NCBI GenBank assembly: GCA_038244585.1
Contig: JBBRTI010000005.1
Location: forward strand, 1-37,276
Source: UBA4664 sp038244585
GTDB lineage: Bacteria > Patescibacteriota > Saccharimonadia > UBA4664
Length of the DNA: 37,276 nt
Direction: 5' to 3'
Part shown: positions 28,886-37,142 of the stretch, in pieces
Numbering within the stretch: position 1 is the first letter of the stretch
Layout: each line of letters starts with the position of its first letter
Made by a program: the position numbers and the translations under genes
Notes under the pieces: generated by a model
Databases searched by the model: none
Told to the model about the DNA's origin: nothing
Seen by the model: the letters and a program-made list of their open reading frames with translations, nothing else

Positions 28886-31345
28886 ATGGATCCAATAATC
28901 CTCACCTTCGATCCGCCGCCACGGCTGCCGCTCTGGCAGCGGTTAGAACAGTTCAAGCCGGGCCCGCGCAGTACAAAAATTGTTACTATCGCCGCGGCCA
29001 TTGTCCTTAGCATGTCGATGGCAGCGTTCGTTGTTTTCACTACTTTAGCCAATAATACATCGTTTCAGCAGACTCATAATCTGCCGGTGCCGGGCAAATC
29101 AGTGGCTCCGCAAACCAGCGGGACGACGTCTAACGCGGCAGCCCAGCCCGGCGGCGGGTCGGTTACAGGTACCGGTGGAACTACCGGCGCAAACAGTCCG
29201 GTTGTGACGCTTACCGCCACGCCTGGCTCGGTGGCAAAAGGAGACAAATCTACCTTAGCTTGGAGCGTCACTAACAACCCGACGTCCTGTCAGGCGAGTG
29301 ATGATTGGTCGGGTACAAAAAGCTCCAGCGGATCTGAGTCAACGGCGGCTCTCACCACCGCCCAGACGTACCTATTTACCCTTACCTGCCGTACCGCTAC
29401 CGGGACCGGTTTTGCGAGCGTACCGGTATCTGTCATCGACCAAGGCGGTACCGGCGACGCCGCCGTCCGGCCGATCGTCCACTTAGCTCCCAACCCTGCT
29501 ACAATCTACACTGGCGAGACGACAACTCTGAGCTGGACCACCGACAATAACCCCACATCCTGTACCGCCAGCGGCACTTGGTCCGGTGCGTTAGCCGGAT
29601 CCGGTACCAAGAGCACAGGCGTGATTAATAAGGCCGGTCGCTACTCCTACACTCTGACCTGCAAAAACGCAGCCGGCTCAGGCTACGCTACGGCTTCCAT
29701 ACTGGTGAATGACCCGCCGCCAGGATTGCCCATCGTCACGCTCGCCAGTACTCCTTCCGGGCCAATAACGCCTGGTTCAAGTGTCAATCTATCTTGGTCT
29801 TCCACTAATAGCCCCACTTCCTGCACTGCCAGCGGTGACTGGTCGGGGGCGAAGGGATCGAGCGGCTCACAAAATTCGGGCGCCCTAAATACCATCAAAA
29901 CTTATACCTTCACCATGACGTGCGCCAACTCTGGCGGCAGTACGTTCGACAGCGCAGCCGTGCAGGTAATCCCCAACCCGCCTGTCGTTGCCCTGTCCGT
30001 GAACCCGACATCCATATTCGTCGGTTCTAGCGCCACTATCACGTGGAGCGCTACTAACAGCCCTACAACCTGCACCGCCAGTGGTGACTGGTCCGGCGCC
30101 AAGGGCGTGAGCGGTTCTATTTCAACCGGCGTACTGTCCACTGCAAAAACCTATAGCTACAGTTTGAGTTGCACCAATGCCGGTGGCACTGGGTATGTAA
30201 ACAACGTCCACCTAGTCGTCAGCTTACCGCCGTCTCCCATAGTTACGCTGTCTGCCAGCCCTATTTCAGTAACTACCGGAAGCAGTTCAACCCTCTCGTG
30301 GTCTTCAACCAATAGCCCCACCTCCTGCACCGCCAGCGGCGACTGGACCGGTGCCAAAGCAAGCAGCGGCACTCAAAATTCCGGAACGCTCAACACCGTT
30401 AGAACCTACTCCTATTCTCTAAGCTGTAGTAACGCCGGAGGTACGGGGAGTGCCAGTTCTAGCGTAAGTGTTTCGTCCGGTGCGCCACCCGCCAGTCCCC
30501 CAGTGGTGACCATAAGCGTCTCGCCCGCAACAATTGGCACCGGCAGTAGTGCTACATTGTCCTGGAGTACGACGAACAGTCCAACGTCCTGCACGGCCAG
30601 CGGCAGCTGGAGCGGGAGTCAAACTGGCTCCGGTAGCTCTAATACCGGAATTATGGCAACCGCCGGTAACCGTACCTACACTTTGACATGCTCCAACAGC
30701 GCCGGATCAAGTTCCGCCTCGGCCACCCTAACTGTGATTGCGGTGCCCGTTGTGACCGTGAGTCTTAGCCCTGCCTCAATCACAACGGGTGGGAGCTCAA
30801 CAATTACTTGGAATGCCACCAACAGCCCGACGAGCTGTACGGCAGGCGGCAGCTGGAGCGGGTCAAAAGCCGCCAGCGGCTCGGTTACTACCGGTGCTAT
30901 GAGTACGCCCGGCACATTCACCTATTCTCTGACGTGCTTGAACGCAGGCGGCTCGGGTACCGGTTCCGGCAGCCTCACAGTCGCCAACGCCGCCACGGTT
31001 TACTGTAGCGGCAGCACACCGTGCTATGGCCCGACTGATCTGGCGACACGCTCCAGCCCGGGCAACTGTTGGGGCTGGAACCTCACGTGGGTCATCAACA
31101 TAACCAGCTTCCGCCCGTCTCATCCGGGGGGTATCAAATCGGGTGCCAGCTCGACTATCGAGAACGCCAGCGCCACCTGCAACCACAGCATCAACGCGAT
31201 ATTGGTGGGCAGCGCTACTATTCCCGGCTATCAAGACGCTAGCGGCAGCACCAAGCATGGTCACAATTCGTCGACCCAAAACAACTCAGGTGGCAGCATA
31301 CTTGCCTCATACCGGGTTGGATACTACGACCCAACTAAACCGTAA
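28886..31345 (+). CDS. Membrane-anchored protein with seven Ig-like repeats and a C-terminal cytochrome b5-like domain
   Basis: 819 residues: a cytoplasmic start (1-30), one TM (about 31-54), a Gly/Thr/Ser linker, seven tandem repeats of about 82-88 residues (104-702), each with PTSC...TASGDWSGAK...GS..SG and a second Cys near the end (LTC/LSC), and a C-terminal domain from 706. The last domain mirrors the 251-residue protein: DLATRSSPGNCWGWN, VINITSFRPSHPGG, then H791/H793 and SYRVGYYD. HPGG (H746) is the classical b5 first-ligand motif, present here but not in the short paralogue. The repeats would form a stalk of roughly seven Ig domains, holding the heme domain far from the membrane (inference). 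Repeats 3-6 are the most alike at DNA level, so copy number may vary. Confidence 0.82.
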   Translation: MDPIILTFDPPPRLPLWQRLEQFKPGPRSTKIVTIAAAIVLSMSMAAFVVFTTLANNTSFQQTHNLPVPGKSVAPQTSGTTSNAAAQPGGGSVTGTGGTTGANSPVVTLTATPGSVAKGDKSTLAWSVTNNPTSCQASDDWSGTKSSSGSESTAALTTAQTYLFTLTCRTATGTGFASVPVSVIDQGGTGDAAVRPIVHLAPNPATIYTGETTTLSWTTDNNPTSCTASGTWSGALAGSGTKSTGVINKAGRYSYTLTCKNAAGSGYATASILVNDPPPGLPIVTLASTPSGPITPGSSVNLSWSSTNSPTSCTASGDWSGAKGSSGSQNSGALNTIKTYTFTMTCANSGGSTFDSAAVQVIPNPPVVALSVNPTSIFVGSSATITWSATNSPTTCTASGDWSGAKGVSGSISTGVLSTAKTYSYSLSCTNAGGTGYVNNVHLVVSLPPSPIVTLSASPISVTTGSSSTLSWSSTNSPTSCTASGDWTGAKASSGTQNSGTLNTVRTYSYSLSCSNAGGTGSASSSVSVSSGAPPASPPVVTISVSPATIGTGSSATLSWSTTNSPTSCTASGSWSGSQTGSGSSNTGIMATAGNRTYTLTCSNSAGSSSASATLTVIAVPVVTVSLSPASITTGGSSTITWNATNSPTSCTAGGSWSGSKAASGSVTTGAMSTPGTFTYSLTCLNAGGSGTGSGSLTVANAATVYCSGSTPCYGPTDLATRSSPGNCWGWNLTWVINITSFRPSHPGGIKSGASSTIENASATCNHSINAILVGSATIPGYQDASGSTKHGHNSSTQNNSGGSILASYRVGYYDPTKP
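29195..30990 (+). repeat. Seven tandem Ig-like coding repeats
   Basis: Units of about 250 bases, each with codons for the PTSCTASGDWSGAK-type core. Units 3 to 6 share the longest near-identical stretches. Minus-strand open frames here are shadows of the repeat. Confidence 0.9.
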
Positions 31346-31363
31346 TGAATTAGGAGAACCAGT

Positions 31364-31969
31364 ATGAAACTTCACCCCAGCCTCGAAAAGCGCCTCGAGA
31401 CCCTCGCCAAGAAAGAATGGCGCGAGATCCTGCGCATTCGCGATGAAAATCATTTTCTGTATTTGGGTTTGCTTATAGTCATCACGTCACTGCTTGTTGT
31501 CGTCGGTGTCGGGGTCATCAACCAGGTACTCAAACAACCAGCGCTAGTCATCACCCTCAACCAGCCGCCTATCGGCAAAGTGCTGACTTCGAGCGACAGA
31601 GCAAAGACAATGGCCTTCGAAGCCACCATCTCTAATGTCACCGAGAGCGATAAGCCCGACCCTGCCTTTAAAATTGCCCCCTCCGAGACCATGCTAATCT
31701 TGGACATCAAGATTACGAACCGAACTGCCAAAGACCAGGATCTTGTGCCGGTAAATCAACTTTATGTCCGTGGCCGGGAGGGCGAGGCTGCTACGATGCA
31801 CCCGACGCTAGCACTAACTCGTCCGCTGGCTGCCACCACATTGGCGCCCGGCGCAACAGTCACCGGGCAGGTCTCGTTCAACGTCCCGAAGTCTCTGGCC
31901 CATCCGCTAGTTTACTTTGATCCGGGCTGGGGAGGCTTCGGTCCAGTCGTCTTCGACAGTATGCGCTAG
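31364..31969 (+). CDS. DUF4352-like membrane protein (second copy)
   Basis: 201 residues: a charged, helical cytoplasmic N-terminus (1-28, LEKRLETLAKKEWREILRIRDE), one TM (about 32-54), then a DUF4352-like extracytoplasmic domain: AFEATISNVTES, ETMLILDIKITNRTAKDQDL, PVNQLYVRGREGE, TLAPGATVTGQVSFNVPKSLAHPLVYFD. It matches the 175-residue protein in order and in the end pattern (V.GQ.SF..P....HP..Y.D), so the operon contains two b5-protein/DUF4352 pairs. AGGAG lies 9 bases before the start. Last gene of the cassette. Confidence 0.78.
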   Translation: MKLHPSLEKRLETLAKKEWREILRIRDENHFLYLGLLIVITSLLVVVGVGVINQVLKQPALVITLNQPPIGKVLTSSDRAKTMAFEATISNVTESDKPDPAFKIAPSETMLILDIKITNRTAKDQDLVPVNQLYVRGREGEAATMHPTLALTRPLAATTLAPGATVTGQVSFNVPKSLAHPLVYFDPGWGGFGPVVFDSMR

Positions 31970-32024
31970 GCGATAACCCGCGTTTCTCCGCGTTTTGCGT
32001 GGCGAATGAAGCTTAACTTCCGGC

Positions 32025-32594
32025 TTATTGTTGGTACTTACTCGGTTCGTTATCGCGTCCAGCTTTGAGCACTTTGGTCATCCATATTAGCTCGGTCCAG
32101 GCGCCCGCGACGTACTTGCGGTAGGATTCGTTTTGCAGCTCGCCGCGGTCGTTAAATAGGTCCTGCACTCTCGGGAACTGCATGTCGCTGAAGGTTGCCA
32201 CAAGGCCCATCTCGCGCACGGTACCTATGAGGGCTTCAATGGCGCGCACGCCTCCCCACTGCCCATTAGACGCGCCAGCAAAGGCCACCGGTTTGTGGAT
32301 GTAGTTACTGAGTTCGCTGTCGAGCATGCGCTTGAGACTGCCCGGAAAACTATGGTTGTATTCTGGCGTGACGATAAAAAAGCCGTCAGCCCGTTCGGTT
32401 ATTGCTGTATAGCGCGAATCCTTACTCTCGGGGTCATTGCCGTCACCTGGAAAGATAAAATCTTTTGGATCAATGAGCTCGGTCTCGACATCGTCGAACG
32501 TGGCGCCGACTTCGGCAACTAATTTGGCTGCAAAAATGCTCTTGCGTTGTTCTCGCGTGGTGCCGGCCAGCACTGGTATATATAATTTTGGCAT
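32025..32594 (-). CDS. NAD(P)H-dependent FMN reductase-like flavodoxin-fold protein
   Basis: 189 residues of the NADPH-dependent FMN reductase family: phosphate loop VLAGTTREQRKS, second FMN segment TPEYNHSFPGSLKRMLD and third segment FAGASNGQWGGVRA. Family members reduce FMN, quinones or azo dyes with NAD(P)H. It lies next to the flavocytochrome operon on the opposite strand, so a redox link is possible but not shown. Start ATG 32594 with AGGGAAG upstream. Confidence 0.93.
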   Translation of the reverse strand: MPKLYIPVLAGTTREQRKSIFAAKLVAEVGATFDDVETELIDPKDFIFPGDGNDPESKDSRYTAITERADGFFIVTPEYNHSFPGSLKRMLDSELSNYIHKPVAFAGASNGQWGGVRAIEALIGTVREMGLVATFSDMQFPRVQDLFNDRGELQNESYRKYVAGAWTELIWMTKVLKAGRDNEPSKYQQ

Positions 32595-32725
32595 CGTCTT
32601 CCCTCTGTTCTGTTACGTCTGTGCCGTGCCAAATAGCATCTATCATCAATGGCTATGCTTATATTAAGCATAAAACCCAAGATATAGCCAAAAAACGGCT
32701 TCGGTACGCTTCAATCGTGGCGGAT

Positions 32726-33061
32726 TTACCGCATCCTCACAATAATGGCGCTTGCTAATACTAGTGAATAAATCGCGGTATTGGCACTATAAGAAATAAT
32801 CATTGGTTTTGACTTGATTAGGACGGCGTAAATTAACAAAGTACACGTATAGAAAACGTAGTAAGACCATGAGACTGTCGAGACAGCTCTAGCCTGTGGG
32901 CTAGACCAAATCTCTACAACTTGTGGGATTGTCGCCACGACATTGATAAGCCCCAAAATTACTATCAACCTATCAAACCCGTCCCGCCATTTGTTCTTAA
33001 TGTACGTTCGGTATTCTTTTGGCGTCAGTTGGATAAGTTTGGACTTTGCGTTTTTTATCAC
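32726..33061 (-). CDS. PQ-loop (SemiSWEET-like) small membrane protein
   Basis: 111 residues: a basic N-terminus (1-30), then three helices with a PQ-loop signature LGLINVVATIPQVVEIWSSPQARAVSTVSWSYYV and a third helix ending VRMR. SemiSWEETs are three-helix half-transporters for sugars that dimerise. The N-terminal extension of 30 residues is longer than usual. AT-rich compared with the genes to its left; start of the compositionally different segment. Confidence 0.8.
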   Translation of the reverse strand: MIKNAKSKLIQLTPKEYRTYIKNKWRDGFDRLIVILGLINVVATIPQVVEIWSSPQARAVSTVSWSYYVFYTCTLLIYAVLIKSKPMIISYSANTAIYSLVLASAIIVRMR

Positions 33062-33162
33062 CTAATTTTTATACATTTAAACACTAGCGTATGGCAAGCT
33101 ACGCTCCCTACAAGGCCAATGTTTGGCGTCAAACAAGCTGTTTGCGGTATACGCTGATTAGT

Positions 33163-33762
33163 ATGTATAAGCGTATCCTGCCTAAGAAATTATCCGGCGA
33201 AGAGCATTTTCGCAATATGGGAACTTCAAGCGTAAGTGTCCTAGACTTCTGGCGCTACGCGTTCTCGGGGCTTAACGCAAATGTCCTTCGCGGCGCCTTG
33301 GCTGAATTTATTGTTGAAGCAGCATTGCGAGAAATGGATCAGATCGAGCTCCGTAACCCTTGGGGTGACTTCGATGTATTAAGCCCGTCCGGAGCGAAAA
33401 TTGAGGTAAAATGCTGCTCATATCTTCAAGACTGGGATCAGAATGATTATTCACGTATCGTTTTCGCGGGACTCAAGGCTAAAGAAATTTATTGGTCAGA
33501 AGCCGTAAAATCGTATAAAGAATTAGCAAAATCGAGTTATAAATCAGAGATTTACGTCTTTGCCCTATTCAAGCACAAAGAACACACTACGCTCGACATA
33601 TTAGATCTCGATCAGTGGGATTTTTACGTTCTATCACGCGCCCAGCTTGCTGAAGGCATTAATAATGGCGGTAGTATATCTCTCGATCGTCTGCACAAGC
33701 TCGGTTATGAACCAAAATGCTTCGATGAATTGAAGTATGCAATCGAGAATATTAGTAATTAG
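33163..33762 (+). CDS. PD-(D/E)XK nuclease-like protein without partner
   Basis: 199 residues from ATG 33163; ATG 33091 gives a longer frame with an unlikely Lys/Tyr start. The core reads RGALAEFIVEAAL (first helix), then GDFDVLSPSGAKIEVKC: the D...ExK triad of PD-(D/E)XK nucleases, followed by SYLQDW and an Arg-containing strand, with YVFALFKHKE and DILDLDQWDFYVLSR as in a family of lone restriction-like proteins. No methyltransferase, helicase or toxin partner lies beside it. A -10-like TATACG nine bases before the ATG, without a ribosome site, suggests a leaderless mRNA. Confidence 0.7.
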   Translation: MYKRILPKKLSGEEHFRNMGTSSVSVLDFWRYAFSGLNANVLRGALAEFIVEAALREMDQIELRNPWGDFDVLSPSGAKIEVKCCSYLQDWDQNDYSRIVFAGLKAKEIYWSEAVKSYKELAKSSYKSEIYVFALFKHKEHTTLDILDLDQWDFYVLSRAQLAEGINNGGSISLDRLHKLGYEPKCFDELKYAIENISN

Positions 33763-33895
33763 CCAGGTCGAACCTAACCGGTTGAGGATTAAAACAATAA
33801 AACACCACTCCTTGCGTCGCTCTTTTTGAGGGAACGGTCGGTTGGATTGGTGTTTCATCTGGCTCACCTTACCGAGCTATTTTCAAACTTATAGA

Positions 33896-33960
33896 CACGA
33901 AGAAACCCCGCTAGCTGCAGGGCCCTTCGAGGCTAGATTGCAGCCACACGGGGTGTGACC
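33896..33960 (-). terminator. Long composite terminator of the PGDYG-like gene
   Basis: On the minus strand, ACCCCG pairs with CGGGGT and inner GCTGCA with TGCAGC around a long loop, followed by TTTCTT. It lies 9 bases after the stop codon. The remaining 130 bases between the two convergent genes show nothing recognisable. Confidence 0.55.
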
Positions 33961-33968
33961 AGATATTC

Positions 33969-34541
33969 CTACTGTTGGAGCTGCTCCGATGGAGCGTACG
34001 TCTGAGCGAACTCGGCTCCGCCGATGATGTACCGGTCGTCGCTGATGGGCGCGTCAGGCTCGGTGGGATCGACAGCGACGGCGATCATGCAGTCGGCACC
34101 ACCGTGCTGCTCTTCACCCCAGGGGGCCATGATCGTGATGTCCTCGCCCGTCGGGTTGGGTACAGCACGGCAGGCACCCTTGGCACGGAATGTGCCGTCC
34201 TCCTGCTCCTCGTACCTCTTGGCGAAGTTATCGGACTGGAGAACGTACTGCTCACCCGATGGGTTGGTGACGACGTACTCGCCACCTTCGGTGGTCTGAG
34301 CCGTCTCTTCGCGACCGTCGGCCAGGGTGGTGACGACTCGCTCGCCTGCTTCGGCCACGTGGGCTTCGACGACGGCGGACTTGAGGAAGAGCGGTGCTTC
34401 GGTGAGAGCCTGGGTGATTTCGGGTGTTGCGAGATCAAACATGTCAGGACTTCCTTCGCTTTCGACTTGGTCGGCAAGTTGAGCGTACTCATTCTCGCCA
34501 GATTCGGTGGGCTGTGCTTCGTGTGCTTCGGTTTCTGCCAT
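33969..34541 (-). CDS. PGDYG-like protein
   Basis: 190 residues, acidic N-terminus (1-45), then two related segments: GGEYVVTNPSGEQYVLQSDNFAKRYE and DRYIIGGAEFAQTYAP, with DGTFRAKGACRAVPNPTGEDITIMAPWGEEQHGGADCMI between them. The G[ED]YVVTNP...F..RYE pattern is that of PGDYG-type domains of unknown function, often in phage and plasmid proteins. Two Cys could pair. A strong ribosome site (AGGAGA) precedes the ATG. The opposite-strand open frame over it is a shadow. Codon use is strongly C-ending, unlike the AT-rich flanks, which hints at an origin in a high-GC host. Confidence 0.72.
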   Translation of the reverse strand: MAETEAHEAQPTESGENEYAQLADQVESEGSPDMFDLATPEITQALTEAPLFLKSAVVEAHVAEAGERVVTTLADGREETAQTTEGGEYVVTNPSGEQYVLQSDNFAKRYEEQEDGTFRAKGACRAVPNPTGEDITIMAPWGEEQHGGADCMIAVAVDPTEPDAPISDDRYIIGGAEFAQTYAPSEQLQQ

Positions 34542-34597
34542 TATAATCTCCTCTTTCTCATATCATACAATGATGATCCAAGATTAAGAAGTAATGA

Positions 34598-34771
34598 CTA
34601 GACGTGCATGTCTGCGGGACCCCAGTGAGTACCACATTTGCAGGTAGCACCTTCGGTGGCACTACCGTAGTAGACCATGATCTTCGGGTGACCGGTCAAT
34701 GCATGCTGCAGACGCAGCATAGCGGATCGGATTGGTGTACCCGTCGGTCGCGACGGAGGGTTGTCGAGCAT
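34598..34771 (-). CDS. 57-residue Cys/His protein of unknown function
   Basis: Found by reading the minus strand: ATG at 34771 with AGGAG five to seven bases upstream, stop at 34598. Residues: a Pro/Arg-rich start (MLDNPPSRPTGTPIRSAM), a helix (LRLQHALTGHP), KIMVYYGSATEGATCKCGTHWGPADMHV. CKCGTHWGPADMH holds two Cys and two His in a possible metal-binding cluster. It precedes the PGDYG-like gene by 56 bases on the same strand and shares its C-ending codon use, so the two are probably co-transcribed. No family recognised. Confidence 0.6.
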   Translation of the reverse strand: MLDNPPSRPTGTPIRSAMLRLQHALTGHPKIMVYYGSATEGATCKCGTHWGPADMHV

Positions 34772-34840
34772 TTAGGCTCCTAGTAGATTCGGTTTTCAAG
34801 GTCTAACATATATTACCATAAATACTTCGTTTTGTAAAGG

Positions 34841-37075
34841 TTATGCTTTACTAGCTCTTATAGTTGACCAGAATTGATCAATTCCAGTCTTCGTTTGAAT
34901 ATCAGAAAATCCTGAAATATCTGGTTTACCATCAATATCGCGGGTGAAGGGCGCCATCTCGATACCCCTCAGTTTTGGTAGCCCTATATCATCGTTTCGA
35001 CGACTTCGACGCTGTCGGTCACCAGCATAGGTCGTCGGCTTTAACCTTACTGCGGCCTGAATTGGCCGATTCTCATGATCTAAGGCGGTCAAAGTACCAG
35101 CTTTCAAACCTTCACCTATATAATCGAGCGGATCTGAAGCTGCCTCACCGAAGGCCGATCCAAACCGGTAAGAATTTTGATAAAATGAATCGACCATTCT
35201 CATTTCTACTATTTCGTCTAACTTGTCTTTTATGATAAGGCCATTCCAAGTGTGCTCTTCTACAGGCTGGAAGCTATCAGAAGCCACAGGAGACCCATTA
35301 ACCAGGAGTGGATCGTAAAGACTATTCATCTGCACCTGCGCCTCGACCACCGAGTCAAATACCAACATTTCAGTACGTAGTAGCTTACCGATACGGCTTC
35401 TTAGCTCAGTTTCGCCCGGGGTGTCTTTACCTTCGGGGCCTAGTACGGCTAAGTCGGACATCATCGAGTTTACTCGAGTAGTCTTCCAGGCATCAAAAAG
35501 TAACTGCTTTGTATGCGCATGTTGTCGACAGTCTCCCTTACCCAGATAGAAGTCGACCATAATATTGGTTCGTGAATCGAGAGAAATTGTTTCATCTCCA
35601 TGCACAATGCCCATAGCCGCAAGGAGATTGTTGATTTCGGTATCATAATCTTCGTGCTCTGGTCCATGGAGGTCTTCGAGTGTTAACGTACCATATCGTT
35701 GCCTGATCAACGTATCGACGGCTTCATTAAAGCTCCCAAAGCTATCAATTTGATCAAGTTCAAGCTGTCCAATGAGTGCATTGGCTACTTCAAAATCAAA
35801 GCGGTTCACGATATGAGACTGTAATTGACCACCAAACTCGATATTACCACCTATAAAAGTTGTGGTTTCACCGTATTTGAAACCTTTTTGCTCCAGCAAT
35901 TGGACCGCGCTTAGCGTAGACTCCATTGACGCAGTACCACTTGAGCCATTAGAAATCCCACTTATTTTACTCAGAAGTTCTCTGATTGCTACTTCGGCTG
36001 ATATTAGTGCTTGCTCGTACTGTGTTTTCGATACCTCGTCAATATCACCATTTGTGAGTATCTCTCTGACTGAAGTAACGAACTGCTCCAAGTTAGCAAT
36101 TGGGGCCTTGAGCTCCCACTCATGCTGACCTAGCTCTAAGACCTTCTCGAGGTAAAGCGAAGAATCCTGGCCAGAGATAATTGCCGCCTCAAGCTGTGTC
36201 GCTACCGTCCAATAATCACCGGAATTTATACCACCAGCTTTCTCGGCTGCAAGTTCTACGAGGCTGGCATTATACATAGCTTGTTCGAGCATCCCATTAT
36301 CATCAGTAGCCCGAGCAAGTTCTATCTGACCGTATACCAAATTGATTCCAGGATAGAATTCGAATGTCTTGTAAAATCCATCCTCTAATGCAGTCGTAGA
36401 GGCTCGCATCAACTCAGTCTTTCGCTCAGGATCATCTTCAGCTCCAGCCTCGAGTTTATAAATCTTACCCAAAATACCTGCACACTCCCCAACCCTGCCA
36501 TTATGTGTCTCCATAAGACCATGGATTTCTTCTTTCGCCTCATCAAGACGCCCAACTTTATTATAGGTAACCGCCAAAAACTCACGTATAACCGGTGATT
36601 CGCGGAACAAAGGGCTTGTTGACCGCTCGTATACATCAATTACTGCTTCAAATGCACCAAGGTTTTTAAGTTCATAGAATAACACTGCCGATTCGGTAGC
36701 CCCGACATATTGACCCTCTGTAATTAAACGGTCAAAATGATCTGTTAATAAGTCGACTTTAGCTGCTTTTGGGTTGGCATCACCACCTAATTCAGCGACT
36801 CTCGCTGCTATTGCCTCATCTGATGTTACTGCGGTTAGCGTGACTTGTAGGAGATTATCGGCCCGTCGTCGTTCGAGGGTTTCTCTCTTTAGAATATCGA
36901 GCCCTTCGGTATTTAGGGAGGTAAGTTCTTCAGGCTTACTCAGAACATCATATAGAGGATGGCGCTCGTACTCATGTTCAATATCGATCGTTGCCTGCGC
37001 TTTAAGACTCTCTGCCTGTTGCAATAGTTCCGTTAATCGATCCGTAATGTCGCTTGGACCGTCTGCAACATTCAA
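34841..37075 (-). CDS. TPR/TRAFs-binding-like protein with C-terminal transglutaminase-like domain
   Basis: 744 residues, no signal peptide. The N-terminal half is helical: HFDRLITEGQYVGATESAVLFYEL, VIREFLAVTYNKVGRLDEAKEEI, GECAGILGKIYKLEA, FEFYPGINLVYGQIELA; the last two resemble the TRAFs-binding/DUF4071 tetratricopeptide family. The C-terminal part has GKGDCRQHAHTKQLLFDAW (C516), EEHTWNGLI (H608) and MVDSFYQNS (D629), the Cys-His-Asp order of transglutaminase-like enzymes. Such TPR plus protease-fold combinations can be effectors or regulators, but no partner gene is visible. It starts 63 bases after a transposase end and is AT-rich. There is no obvious ribosome site; a -35 TTGACA lies in the transposon end. 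Confidence 0.7.
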   Translation of the reverse strand: MNVADGPSDITDRLTELLQQAESLKAQATIDIEHEYERHPLYDVLSKPEELTSLNTEGLDILKRETLERRRADNLLQVTLTAVTSDEAIAARVAELGGDANPKAAKVDLLTDHFDRLITEGQYVGATESAVLFYELKNLGAFEAVIDVYERSTSPLFRESPVIREFLAVTYNKVGRLDEAKEEIHGLMETHNGRVGECAGILGKIYKLEAGAEDDPERKTELMRASTTALEDGFYKTFEFYPGINLVYGQIELARATDDNGMLEQAMYNASLVELAAEKAGGINSGDYWTVATQLEAAIISGQDSSLYLEKVLELGQHEWELKAPIANLEQFVTSVREILTNGDIDEVSKTQYEQALISAEVAIRELLSKISGISNGSSGTASMESTLSAVQLLEQKGFKYGETTTFIGGNIEFGGQLQSHIVNRFDFEVANALIGQLELDQIDSFGSFNEAVDTLIRQRYGTLTLEDLHGPEHEDYDTEINNLLAAMGIVHGDETISLDSRTNIMVDFYLGKGDCRQHAHTKQLLFDAWKTTRVNSMMSDLAVLGPEGKDTPGETELRSRIGKLLRTEMLVFDSVVEAQVQMNSLYDPLLVNGSPVASDSFQPVEEHTWNGLIIKDKLDEIVEMRMVDSFYQNSYRFGSAFGEAASDPLDYIGEGLKAGTLTALDHENRPIQAAVRLKPTTYAGDRQRRSRRNDDIGLPKLRGIEMAPFTRDIDGKPDISGFSDIQTKTGIDQFWSTIRASKA

Positions 37076-37114
37076 CTGAAAAACTTTATTAAAAGCTCGA
37101 TCTATCTCTCCGAG

Positions 37115-37142
37115 CGAATATCTAACTTCCGTCGTATGTCAA
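37115..37142 (-). promoter_or_regulatory. Possible hybrid promoter at transposon edge
   Basis: On the minus strand a perfect TTGACA (37137-37142) overlaps the transposase stop, followed after 16 bases by TATTCG (37115-37120). It points into the 744-residue gene. The -10 is weak. Confidence 0.4.

Noticed and set aside
29195..30990. Tandem repeats considered as a CRISPR array or satellite
   Set aside because: The unit is about 250 bases, in frame, and encodes a conserved Ig-like domain; there are no short identical repeats with unique spacers.
29000..31280. Several minus-strand open frames across the Ig-like repeats
   Set aside because: They repeat with the period of the plus-strand Ig repeats and lack ribosome sites; they are shadows of the repeat codons.
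33975..34601. Long plus-strand open frame opposite the PGDYG-like gene
   Set aside because: The minus-strand frame has a strong ribosome site, a recognisable domain pattern and a terminator; the plus-strand frame has none of these.
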